Positions 26,903 to 39,163 of a stretch of DNA of 64,000 nucleotides are shown one piece after another (within the stretch, counting starts at the first letter, position 1; each line of letters starts with the position of its first letter). Under the pieces are notes generated by a model. It made no database searches and was not told the DNA's origin. It saw only the letters and a program-made list of their open reading frames with translations. This DNA is from Beroe ovata (lineage: Eukaryota; Ctenophora; Nuda; Beroida; Beroidae), in contig CAMPET010000234.1 in NCBI GenBank assembly GCA_946803715.1, positions 1 through 64,000 on the forward strand, read 5' to 3'. The position numbers and the translations under genes were made by a program.

Positions 26903-27875
26903 CTAAGTCTCTTTGACCACGCCCACTTTTGCAGGGCGTATGGATCGCGAGTGCAGCACATAGCCGGACTGAATCACATCCATCACCGTGCCGGGTGTCT
27001 TGGAGGGGTCGGGAACTTGGAACATGGCCTCGTGATAAACCGGGTCAAACTCCTCATCCAGAGGTGTGATCTTTACAAGGTTGTGTCTCTTAAAAACCTG
27101 GCAATTGCAAATGTTACCCGGAAACAGCTCATTCACAGACACGTCATGATGAAGGAAATACTTATAGTACAGTAGTCAGTAAGTAGTACAAGTACAATAG
27201 TAGTGTAGTACCTGGTGCAGTTGATTGTATGTCAGTGAAACTCCCTCGTGTAGATTAGCAAGAGCAGTGTTGGTAGAACACTCGTCTTGCGGTACACTTT
27301 CCAACGCTTTTTCCAACACATCCGATACGGGCAACAGTTCCTAAGATAATGTTCCAGGTATGAAACGTGGTTCAGTGACCAGCCTTAAGTAGAGAAGTAG
27401 ACTTCGAGTCGAAATTAGTTGGAGTCTTTCCTGCTATCAGACACATACAGATACACAAAACACACCTTGGCAAATGACTGAATGGAAAACATTTTCGAAT
27501 CCTCGAGCTCTTTCTTTGCTCTGTTCCGGATATTCTCCCCATCTGCTAGTGCTCTGAGGTACTTGTTCTTCATATCAGCCAATAGCTTTCCCTCTTCTTC
27601 TAGCTTAGTTTCGAGGGCAGCTATTTGTTCATCTTTCTGTGCAATTGGATCAACTGCTGTGTCCTGTTATGGGGTTTGTGATAGGATAATTTGAATAGCA
27701 TTCAGCTATATTGTTAACTTGGTGATGTATGATCCAGTAGAACCTGTTCACTTGTTGATTCTGATTTATCACTTGTTTCTGCAGTCTGAGATGCATGTCT
27801 GAGAGAATATCTCAAGCATGGGGCAACATTCTGGCTCACTAGTCGATATCTAGCTACCTTACAGAGGCAATGCAT
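26903..27875 (-). CDS. GRPEL1: Mitochondrial GrpE nucleotide-exchange factor
   Basis: Nucleotide-exchange factor for mitochondrial Hsp70 in matrix protein import and folding. Four exons, 27744-27875, 27466-27663, 27212-27340 and 26903-27097 (654 nt, 217 aa, as in human GRPEL1). The N-terminus is Arg-rich without acidic residues (MHCLCKVARYRLVSQNVAPC), as expected of a matrix presequence. A charged coiled coil follows, then KYLRALADGENIRNRAKKE and the beta domain with EFDPVYHEAMFQVP, KTPGTVMDVIQSGY and a terminal RPAKVGVVKET. Identification is secure. Confidence 0.96.
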
Positions 27876-28211
27876 GTGCTCCTATCTGCGAGAACAAATA
27901 ATGTGAAATTTGTCTCATTATAAAAGTTATATTCAGTAAATTATTCAATATTCAACTATATTCAGTAAATCTTTTTGATAACATTATAACAACGCTTGAT
28001 AAGACACTATCCAAGAGATCAAGCTAACACCAATATTAAACTGATATATCAATAAAAAGTTCTCTGATATAGAACTGTGGAGACAAAAAGTCAACTTTAA
28101 AACTGATCAAAAATCTACCAATCAATAAGTCAAATATCGTGTAACAGCTCCAACGCTGTCATTCTGAAAATTCGCTCAAGATGCATGATTGAGTTGAAGG
28201 ATTAACGGGGA

Positions 28212-29099
<888 letters not shown>

Positions 29100-29135
29100 T
29101 CATATCAACAGACTGAAGTAAAAATTGAATTCAAA

Positions 29136-29837
29136 TCATATCCTTGGTTTGATACCATAGGCAGCAGCAGCTTCAACAGTCTTATCCTTGATTTTTCTAT
29201 CGAGTAATAACTGAATGTCCTTGCATCCTTGAATTGTTTGCTNTTGTAACTGAACAATTTGTTCTGATTTAGGCATTACAGCTAACATGAACAATGGTCC
29301 CCGTGAAAACTCTTCTAAATGATTTATGTCCAAGAGAGCAGTATCCTGATATATGGTAGCAGCACATGCACAAACATAATCTTTCATAGGAATGCCCGCA
29401 TTAATCAGAGCTAGAGTTGTGGCATTTATAGCAACACATCTCTCACCACCATCACCTTGCAATACCTGCACGAATATATCAATCTGGGACTTTGGAAACT
29501 TTTCAAGCAATATAGCTGCTTCAAATGTATTCTGAATCATGACACTAACTTCAGTGGATCTTTTATCAGCTACCATTTTTCTTATTCTGACTCCTGTACT
29601 GAATGTGGCTTTATTGTAGGAACAGCAAATTATAGCTTTCTCATTAACTCTCCTTTGCCAATTTTCACATTCATGTGGACCATACACAGTTACTAATACT
29701 TTAGTATACCCCTGTTCAACAATAGCAGAGCCATCAGCATCCTGTGCAATGCCTACTTCACATTTCAACTTTCTCATCTCATGAGGTCTGCGTCCATCAC
29801 AGCGAAGTCCTTCAGGAGAAAGGATTTCTGAAGACAT
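29136..29837 (-). CDS. EXOSC4: RNA exosome core subunit RRP41
   Basis: RNase PH-like subunit of the nine-subunit exosome ring, which handles nuclear and cytoplasmic RNA processing and decay. Single exon, 233 codons. Matches: SPEGLRCDGRRPHEMR, GSAIVEQGYTKVLVTVYGPH, KRSTEVSVMIQNTFE, DIFVQVLQGDGGE and FSRGPLFMLAVMP. An unknown base at 29243 falls where roughly ten residues expected from the human protein appear to be missing, so a few codons may have been lost in assembly. The frame is otherwise intact, and animal RRP41 is not expected to be catalytic. Confidence 0.94.
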   Translation of the reverse strand: MSSEILSPEGLRCDGRRPHEMRKLKCEVGIAQDADGSAIVEQGYTKVLVTVYGPHECENWQRRVNEKAIICCSYNKATFSTGVRIRKMVADKRSTEVSVMIQNTFEAAILLEKFPKSQIDIFVQVLQGDGGERCVAINATTLALINAGIPMKDYVCACAATIYQDTALLDINHLEEFSRGPLFMLAVMPKSEQIVQLQXQTIQGCKDIQLLLDRKIKDKTVEAAAAYGIKPRI

Positions 29838-30914
29838 GATGATTCTTTTCTACTGAAAAGTTATTCATTGAGGTTAACAATAAGTTGAAGCTCTCAATAA
29901 ATGTTCAACACAGTCTGGATCCAAAACAGATGCTTCAAAAGAAGATAGTATTACATGGTGCAATGTATAAGGATGGTGGAGAGTGTAAGGCTGGTGCAGT
30001 GCAGGGTTGAAAGACAGGGTTTGAACAAAGATCAAAAGACAATACAGGACTGTCAATGATTATAAACACATAAATTCTGTTTGTTTCATGTAACAAAATG
30101 CACATGCAAGTTTTTGCTATGGTTAGGAGTGGAGAAGAGTGTCGGTGATGTTATCCATTTCTGAGTTGTTGCATTTGTTTAGTGTATTGCTTTGAGAGTT
30201 TGACGTGGATAAACCGTTTATAATGGGCAGTTTCCCAGATGTCTATCTCCACTCATATCACTTTTTGGTATTCACTATATAGCTAACAAACTCTGAACAT
30301 GTCCCCTAGTACATGAATAAATAAATAAATAAATAAATATTTTGATATACATCAANGATGAGATGAGATGCAGGTGATGAGCAGGTGATAATATCATGAT
30401 GATAACATGGTGGCGGAGCTACCAGTATCAACAGATTTGCTAGAACTCATTCATAGACAGCACATTTTCTCATTCAATCATTATAGATTTAAAAAATTGG
30501 CTATAGTTTTTATCACTCAATAGGAACAAAAGAACAGGCAAATGCCTTTGAGCCTTACCTTTCATTAATTCAATAGTATAATTCGTTGCATCATGCATGA
30601 ATTCTCCAGCTCCGTACCGTCGCGCCGGGCGTCCGCGTCGCCGCGCAATCTTGCCTGTTTACATGAACAAGCGCCATTGTAGAATTTCACCCTACCCTTG
30701 ATAGCGGGATTTTATCCTTGGCAAGGCCAAGGCTCGGCCGGCGGAATGAAAATTGCGCGCACCGACGGTAGGGTAAAATCCTACAACAATTGCGCTTGTG
30801 CAAATGTTTTTTTGTTCCAATTCCCATGACTTTGTGTGACCTAATCAGTAATCTGCCGCGCCGCGCGTGCACGTGTTTCTACGACTTTTTGAGAACAAAT
30901 GGCGCGCTGCGCTT

Positions 30915-30992
30915 TTGCCGGATGTTATCTGATGCCGCTGTTTCTAGCGCGCGCGCCGCGCGCAAGAAACAGCGGACAGATAACATCCGGCA
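30915..30992. repeat. Foldback element with CCGGATGTTATCTG arms
   Basis: The left arm ttgccggatgttatctg and then ccgctgtttct is mirrored as agaaacagcgg and then cagataacatccggcaa around a gcgcgc core. It belongs to the same family as the copies at 16505, 31762 and 41273. Confidence 0.85.
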
Positions 30993-31229
30993 AGCGCGCC
31001 TTTTATTTTTCGACGTGCGCCGGCCAAGACGCGGCGTCGAGCTAACAGGCCTTTGATGATGGCTCGCGCGCGAGAAACAGAGCTTAGATAAAATTTGACA
31101 ACTTCGACATAAGCTTGGAGCTGCAAAGCGGCGACTCGAGCGTCTGCGGCACGCACAAAACCCAGGCCTATCGTGTATCGTAAACAGGCAGCCAGTAATT
31201 CAACGATGTTTAGGTTCCATCAAAATACA

Positions 31230-32300
31230 GCTTGAGGGTGCTCAATTCTATTCTATTCTAGTCATTCTCAAGTCGCATGGCAGTCCCTGGTTATTTAGCC
31301 CACCAACAGTTGTGGATGTGTATGATCAGACTGGCATACAAGGGAGACATCTGATTTGGTACAGCGGAAAATTGATTTCAAATGGGTGAAGAATAGATAT
31401 TTATTCAATTATCATGGCCTGGGCAAAACCCAGGCCAGTATTAGCCATTAGGGCCGGTATTGGGTTTCATCATCCCAGTCTGAGTGAAAAGGCCAATACC
31501 AGCCTTGACTGATCAAATGAAAAATTCTACACCAGATAAGCACTCCAATTTTAGGTACAATGTTGATGCAATATGGGAGCAGCNAACTTGACAAACCTGC
31601 GCAGCGCAGCCACTGTGTGAACTAAAAACCACGGAGACGCGCAGCGCGCGCGGAGCTTAGTTATGGGTCACACAACGCGGAAATGCACGCAGCAGCGTGC
31701 GCGCGGAGTATTTGGGTTACGCGACGCGGAAGTTGCGGGAAATACGAATTTTTAGTCTACCTGCCGGATGTTATTTGCGCGCGCAAGAAACAGAGGACAG
31801 ATAACATCCGGCAATAGTTTATTGAGTGCAATTGAATAAAAAAATTGGAATAAGGGCTCACAACCGACAACGTTTGATTGATGTTATCTGTCTGTGAGGG
31901 TGCTCAATTCAATTCTATTCTATTCTAGTCATACTCATATCACAGTCTCTGGTTATTTAGCCCACAAATATCAGACTGGCATACTAGGGGAGACGTCTGA
32001 TTCAGTACAGGGTAAGTGATTTCAAATGGGCGAAGAATAGATATTTATTCAATTATCATGATATATGGGCTTCATTGCTTTCTCCTACCATGATTGATTT
32101 TGGTTTAAAATTTTTGAGAGCAATCCAGGCAAAACCCAGGCCAGTATTAGGGCCCATATTGGGTTTTGTCATCCAAAGCTGAATGAAAAGACCAATACCA
32201 GCCTTATCCTGGTCGAGCCCTGTCTGCAACTAATATTCTGATCAAATGAAAAATTCTATTTTAGGTACAATGTTGATGCAATATGGGAGCAGCAAACAGT
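31230..32300. repeat. Duplicated SCYL3 5' region (about 360 bp, two copies)
   Basis: Copy 1 (about 31230-31584) and copy 2 (about 31896-32296) share gagggtgctcaattc through atgttgatgcaatatgggag. Copy 1 includes the SCYL3 start codon and breaks off at the unknown base 31584. Copy 2 continues into the gene. This looks like two haplotypes laid end to end. Confidence 0.75.
31762..31813. repeat. Short foldback element with CCGGATGTTAT arms
   Basis: The arm tgccggatgttatttg (31762-31777) is inverted as cagataacatccggca (31798-31813), with gcgcgcaagaaacag between. It looks like a shortened copy of the 30915 element. Confidence 0.8.
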
Positions 32301-34633
32301 AGAGCTCCTGCAGTTACTGTATTAGATCGTGTGGTTGCTCAGACTCAGACATTTCCATGGTCTATTAATCATGGAATCCTTGCCAATAGTAACAAATGTA
32401 GCATTTTTGTCCATAAAAAGGCAGGTCCTGGTTCAGAGGTTTTATGTAGACAGTTCATAAAGAACCTCAAATTATGCAGACATCCTTACATTCTCCACTT
32501 TATTGAAAGCCAGGTATGGTGCCAAGTTCAACCATTCTTTCATTTCATTTTTAATGTGGCCCACACAAAAAAGAAGTTATGTGTCTTGGTCTTTCACTGA
32601 TCATTATCCAATTTCAGGAGGATGCGGAGGCAATATACCTGGTTACAGAGCCTGTTGTTCCACTGGGGACTTATTTGAAAGATGCCGGTGAATTGGACAT
32701 TGCACTGGGTGTACATACTCTTGCCACTGCATTGAAATTTTTGCATGAAAATGTTAAAATGTGTCACAATAACATCAAGGTGTCTTCTATCTTTGTTGGG
32801 ATCAGTGATAATCTCTGGCGACTTGGTGGAGCTGAGTTTATAACTAAACCAGAGCAAGTTGATAGTACTTTAATAGGGCATATTATTAGAGCAGCAGGTC
32901 CAGAGCACCCTGCTTCTCCTGAGGATATAGATGGAACATTCAGTTCAAATAATATGCATTGTAGAGACTCCTGGATGTTGGGTCATATGATATCCCATCT
33001 TATGAAGAGATTTAATGGGAAACCAGATGGAGAATTAATGAAGTTTAAACAAAACATCAGGAAATTTTACTGCAGTGCTGACCCTAGAAAGAGGCCATCA
33101 ATGGAAACACTATTAAGCAGTCAATATTTTAAGGCCTATCCACAACATGCACTCATCAATTCAGTAGATTTTCTAGAATCAATAACCATCAAAGGCGAAG
33201 AGGAGAAAAAGTGCTTTTTCCGGAAAGCTTCCTCTGATTTGTTCCACGTTTCTAGTGATTTGTTCCAGAAGTACCTTATCAGACTAATGTTCAGTGATTT
33301 GATATTTGCTGATGAAAATGCCCGAGAATATCTTTTACCCAGGTTACTCTCTGTTAAAACCAAAAGAGAGAGCAAGGGTTTTTACAAAGCCGAATCTTAT
33401 GCCAAAATCATGGCACCGGTATTGAAGGAGCTCTACAAACGAAGAGCCAAGCATACTAGGTTAGTATTGCTGCGATTGAGTCGATGGTATGCGCCCTTTC
33501 TCCCAAATCATTATGTGAAGGATAATATCCTCCCTGAGATACTTGTCGGACTCAATGACACTGATGATGCTATTGTTATGGCAACATTTAACGCCCTTGC
33601 TGTTCTCACATCATTTTTGGGATCTAAGACTGTTGTCGGAAGTTCCCTCCAAAAGTCTCATTTCCATGATTCATTCCCTAGAAATGCCAACCCTCTTGAA
33701 TGCAGTGAACCTGTTGTAAACGAAGGTATCACCGAATCATCATTCACTCAAGGCATGGAGGGTCGAATTATCAACGACTCTGATATTGATTCTGGAAGAG
33801 AATATCAAATGTTTCATGGTTCAAGACAGGATATGCTGAAAGCTGAAAGAGAAAAACGAGCCAATGAGTTCAAGAAGAGGCGGGAAGCTAAAAAGAAGAA
33901 AGAAACCGAGTCGAAACAAACAAAACTGATTGATGTTGCTGCCTCTAAACAAGGGCCATCCAATTTTGACTCACTCGAACAACCTGGACCCAGTTCAAAG
34001 GTGGATGGGACGATGAAGATGGAATGCCTCACACATCAGCAACAGAAGCAGCTGCTTATTCATGAGCAACAGGGATACAGCATGGAGTACAAAGCCACCA
34101 ATTCAGATGATGCACAGTGGGGAAGTGATGGAAACTTGGACCTGGACTCTGAAGCAGATATGCCAGACAATAAGTCACTGTTGGAACTCGTGAAGGAAAA
34201 TGCTACTACATGTGAGGTGTCTGCTACCATCGCAGAGAGCGAGGATGGCAATTTGTCAACCCCCGTCAACAGGAGAAGCCAAGTGGTTTCAGATTCGGAG
34301 AATATCGCAGAGATCCAGGTGTCAATGGAAGAATGCAGTGTTGAGGTAGATGTAGTTGGGGAATTGGCACCCCAAGAAAATGACGGCTTCTCTCAATGGG
34401 AGAATGGTGGATGGAGTGACTTTGATAACCAGTTTGAATCTGATGCTGGAATTGAATTGGCAACATTGAATGAGAAAATTGCTGAGGAAGATGATGGAAA
34501 GCTGGCGGAAGTCCCAATTGAGCAAGTCCCATCCAATGTTTCTGATGTGATGGACTTAGAAAGGGCAGTTGTCCAGGAACCGGACTTCTTTGCTGATATG
34601 CAACCAAAATACACTGCTCCAAAACTACTTTGA
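32283..34633 (+). CDS. SCYL3: SCY1-like pseudokinase 3 (PACE-1)
   Basis: Catalytically dead kinase-like protein. SCYL3 binds ezrin and is found at the Golgi and lamellipodia. Two exons, 32283-32513 and 32618-34633 (748 aa). MGAANS at the start offers Gly2 for N-myristoylation, as in human SCYL3. In the pseudokinase domain the HRD loop reads MCHNNIKVSSIFV and the DFG site reads RLGGAEF, so metal and base residues are missing. HEAT-like helices follow (LLRLSRWYAPF, LPEILVGLNDTDDAIV), then a Lys/Arg-rich stretch and a long acidic Ser-rich tail ending PDFFADMQPKY, like the FADM end region of human SCYL3. An upstream ATG at 32271 opens a short overlapping frame. Confidence 0.92.
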
Positions 34634-35398
34634 TCTTGATATGACTTACCTTATTTATATTATTTTTGATGTTTGAAGTTTGAAACTCCGGAAGTATTCG
34701 AATTTTTGTGTGAAATTTTGTAATTTATGAATCTTACTCATGAAATACCAAAACAAAATAATGATGTTTGGTAGGCAGTCTATCATCTATCGTATATGAT
34801 AAATCACAACAAATTACATTTTTGGTCTTGCATGCTCTATATCAACCGAACTCTCAGGAAGCATGACCCATTAACCTAAGGGACTGATCATATATTGTAA
34901 TATTATTTAGGTATGAATTTCATTGGGGAATAAACTGATAATCAGAGTGAAATTTATTGTATAATGAACACTTAAAATGAACGTTACCACCTGGAAGTAA
35001 TATGTTTCTCTGTAGATCACATATATACCCAAATTATCACACTTCCTCTTCATTATACCCAAATAATCGTATCCAAGCTGATCGGATTTGAGCTGCAATT
35101 ATTGCAATATCTTAATATAAAATGTAATGGCAGGAATTTTGTTGATTCAGGTTCAGGGGACTATAATATAATATTATTTACTGAGCTATTTGATTCATCG
35201 CTTCCCTATATAATATGACATTATGGTGGAACCTAACTGATCTTGAATTTGATGATTATTGATGATAATTGTGACATTACTGAGACGTTGAACTCTCACT
35301 GTTTTACTACATTCCTTTCAAATAGAAGAGTTGAATAGCTTGCTGATTGAGCGTCATATGACTGTGATTTTCATGCATCACTCTGTTTATAGGTTGGA
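34634..35398. other. Spacer between SCYL3 and TUFM
   Basis: AT-rich sequence holding the SCYL3 3' UTR and the TUFM promoter. I see no coding sequence. The motif ctctgtttatag, ending at 35392 seven bases before the TUFM ATG, resembles a 3' splice site. Confidence 0.5.
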
Positions 35399-38300
35399 AT
35401 GCTAAGCTTCACAATTCGGAGATGCTGTGGTAAGTTTTGGACTATGGTGAAATATGGAATAGTGAATCTCATGTTAGCACAACAGCATGCTAACAGTGTG
35501 TCCCATGTTGACTCAGTGTCGCATGTTGACATTGTATCTCATTTCCACAGTCGCTAACTAACACTTCCCAATTTCAGTTGGATTAAAATCCACTGTACCA
35601 GTGCATAGCAAGGTAACTGCCCATTGTTATTTCTGATATTGTGATCATTTGAAATATTATATAGGTCTCTTTAACAATTCCAAATAATAAACAACTTGTT
35701 TCAGGCTTCTCAGTTTGTTTGCAGCGGTGAGTGTTATTTAATGGTGGCAATAGTAAGGCCTTGCTTTCGTTTTATCAATGCAGATACTTTTACTCTGCAT
35801 ACGCGGCTCGGTCCCGATAAGCGTGAATCGGCACCCACCCTGCTGATTCATTTGCACACAGTACACACCCGATCTTACATTGAACCCTAGCCAAACCATA
35901 CATTCCTTAGTCAAACAAAGCAACGCGAACCCACCTGATGATCAACTTGCGAAGTCTTGGTGTATTTGAGTGGCAGCCAGTCATCAAAACCTACACGAAA
36001 CCTCCATGGAGAAATTGGTTGACCGACCATATACACACACCCATCACCGAGATGACGCGAAAAACGGAACGCGCGAACGCCTAACCGAAATTCTATGAGA
36101 CGCGCAATAATCGGATCTACAAAAGATGTGCGTGAAAATACGTGGCTTTACAGCTCTGGAAATTTCGCTTCACGTCGTGCGTAATTGAGATTCCTTGACC
36201 ATTCATCCCTTATTCAAGTCTTTCTCGTGTGTGGTTACATTCAGTTGATGAAGTGTCGAAGAACGAGCCCAAACATTCATGATTCATCGCCAGTACTTTT
36301 TCCCGAAACCTGAGTGAATTTGTTCCTAATGCTCAACGCCTTGTACATCATTAATACACTAGGCGTTGTTGATATGTCTAATATTAAATCCTAGTGGGCC
36401 TCTCATATGCTTCAATGATGACGAATAACAGACAATAATACTCTTTGCTGAGTGATGAAATTTCAAAATTTAGATTTTAGTTCATACATGTCCACATTGA
36501 TTAGAGATGTATCACAAAGATTTATTGAAAACAATCTTCCCGAATTGAGTAATGAAAGATCACATACGGCGATGAAAGTAGTTGATAAATTTCAGTTCGT
36601 TTCTCCATACTGGTCCGAATATTGTCGATAACTGGTTCTTCTGCCTAATATGAGGTGAGCCCGCAGTAAACCCCTATGAATTTGAAGAAAAGTCGTCTGT
36701 TCATAAAGAACTTCAGTTTCTCCCCAAATTCACGCAAGTTTACCTGCTCAAGGTCTCGTCGCTTCCTGTTCCCATGGTACTCTTCACCGTTGTAATCTTG
36801 GTAATCATGTTGCCACTCTTCCCCACCATCGGCAAGTTGGTCCTCTGTAGAGGGCAACATTTCAGCCCTCTCGAAATGGTCATGGCCAGCGTAGTCACCT
36901 TGTTCATGGCCATGTTCAGGATAGCCACCTTCATAGGGGAGTTCATGGTCATGGTCAGGAAACATTTCTCCATAGTGATGTTCCGGATATACATCTTCAT
37001 ATCGAGTTTCATAGAGCTCTTCATAAACATCTCCTTTGTAATCTCCGTAATTAGGCTCTTCATAATCCTCATATCCATACTCATGTTCATCATTCTCGTA
37101 ATCATGTTCTTTATCCTCGTACTCATGTTCTTCATCCTCGTACTCATGTTCTTCATATCCATACTCATGTTCTTCATCTTCGTACTCATGTTCTTCATCC
37201 TCGTACTCATGTTCTTCATTCTCGTACTCATGTTCTTCATCTTCATACTCATGTTCTTCATCCTCGTACTCATGTTCTTCATATCCATACTCATGTTCTT
37301 CATCCTCGTACTCATGTTCTTCATCCTCGTACTCATGTTCTTCCTCTTCGATGTCTGGTTCATCATAGTCTTCGTGATGATGTTCTTCATATCCTTCATG
37401 ATGATGTTCATCATATCCTTCATGATGATGTTCATCATATCCTTCATGATGATGTTCTTGATATTCTTCAAGAAGTTCTCCAAACTCAACACTTTCTTCT
37501 GATTCTTCATCTAGTCCGACAAGATCAAATCCGTATTCTGAAAGCGTTTTCAGCGCCTCCGTCTTTTGCTGGTCTAGAAACGATACAAAATTACTGGGAA
37601 TACCCATAAGTTCCTTTAAAGTATCGCATATTATTCCTTTGCCAAGGTTTTCTGTCAGAGAATCGGCCAATTTGATAACCTCCATAAACTCTTTGAGATC
37701 ATTGAGATCAGCCCCTCCCTTTTCTTTTTTCTCGTGATCGCACTCCTCCGTCGGAGCTGCGGGTGGGTCCTCAACTGCCACTACAACTTCACTTATGTCA
37801 TGTGTTTCTAGACTGGGCATGGCATCATGTACTGCCACTTCAACTTCACTTATGTCATGTGTTTCTAGACTGGGCATGGCATCATGTACTGCCATGTTGT
37901 AAGTTATGCTGCTGCTACTGCTGCTCAGTGGTTGTGGTGCCATCAAAACTGCGGGATCGTCTGATGCAGCTTCGGGTTCCAACTTGATGGGCTGGACTGG
38001 TTCCACCCTACCGGGCTGTATCGGATTGTTCCATTTTCCCTTGTTTTTGTTTTTGTTCTTGTTTTTGTTATTCTTGGGTCGGGTTTTCTTGTTCTGGTTC
38101 GCTTGGTTTGGGTTATCATTCTGCGGGTATATCGATCTGCCATCTACCGAGCATGCCAGATAAGTGATGAGAAAAGCCAGTATGAACAGTGTTCGAGACA
38201 TTCCTGCAACAATTGTTCCTGCAAGTATAGTACAGTGTTTAGTGCGTGGATATTCACTTTTTTAGTTGGTAGAGAAAAGTTGCCGCTAACAAACAGACAC

Positions 38301-39132
38301 GAAGCAGTCATAAAAATTTGAAAATGACTGACAACACGATCGTTTAAATAGCGTGACTCAACCAATTAGTCTCCATTATTGAGTCGGAAGCGTGGCCTTG
38401 GTTTGTTTACATTTCTTATCACTTGAGTGACGTTATCCAAGTAGTTCACTTTACCTCGACAATTCCATCGATATAGACCCACTCTTATCATGCATGACCT
38501 ACGATAATACTGGAACTCCAATTCGTGGCGATCAAATTTTGTTTATATAGAAAATAATCATTGTCGTCATGCTTGACTGGCTTTTATTGACGCACGAGAC
38601 CGCGCGATAAGAAGAAATTATGAATCACAAAGTGTCTCATTTAGGACACAAAGTAAATATGCGAGTATTCAACATGAACAGGTTCGGTGGCTAAATGGGT
38701 TTCCCCTGATTGTTAACACACGGCCGCCTCAGCGTCAAGATTCCTCGCCACATTTGACCGTAAGAAGCCACATCTAAACATTGGGACTATCGGACACATA
38801 GACCATGGTAAAACCACTCTAACCGCAGCCATCACTAAAGGTATCTATGACGAAAGTAGGAATTGAAACTTAAATATTGTGGAAACAAAGTTGATTCAAT
38901 CTCATGTCAGTGTCAGATGCTCTGATATCTAAGAAAAAATGACACAAATACAAAATAGTCGCTGACTCTGTCTCCCCCTCCTGCAGTCCTGTCCGAGTCG
39001 GGTCTCGCACAGTTCCGGGACTACGCGCAGATTGACAACGCACCGGAGGAGCAGGTGCGCGGCATCACCATCAACAGTCAGCACGTGGAATATGAGACGG
39101 GCGCGCGCCACTACTCCCACGTGGATTGCCCT

Positions 39133-39163
<31 letters not shown>

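Larger units (their letters stand above)
29838..32282. other. Divergent intergenic region between EXOSC4 and SCYL3
   Basis: No coding sequence recognised. Contents: an aaat microsatellite near 30313-30338, an unknown base at 30356, GC-rich blocks at 30605-30660 and 30840-31080, two foldback elements and a duplicated segment of about 360 bp leading into the SCYL3 start. It should contain the promoters of both flanking genes. Confidence 0.5.

Noticed and set aside
36740-37510. Long Met/Lys/Asn-rich frame on the - strand and hydrophobic Phe/Leu/Ile frame on the + strand
   Set aside because: Both are alternate-frame readings of the acidic protein's coding repeat. The repeat length is a multiple of three, so all frames stay open.
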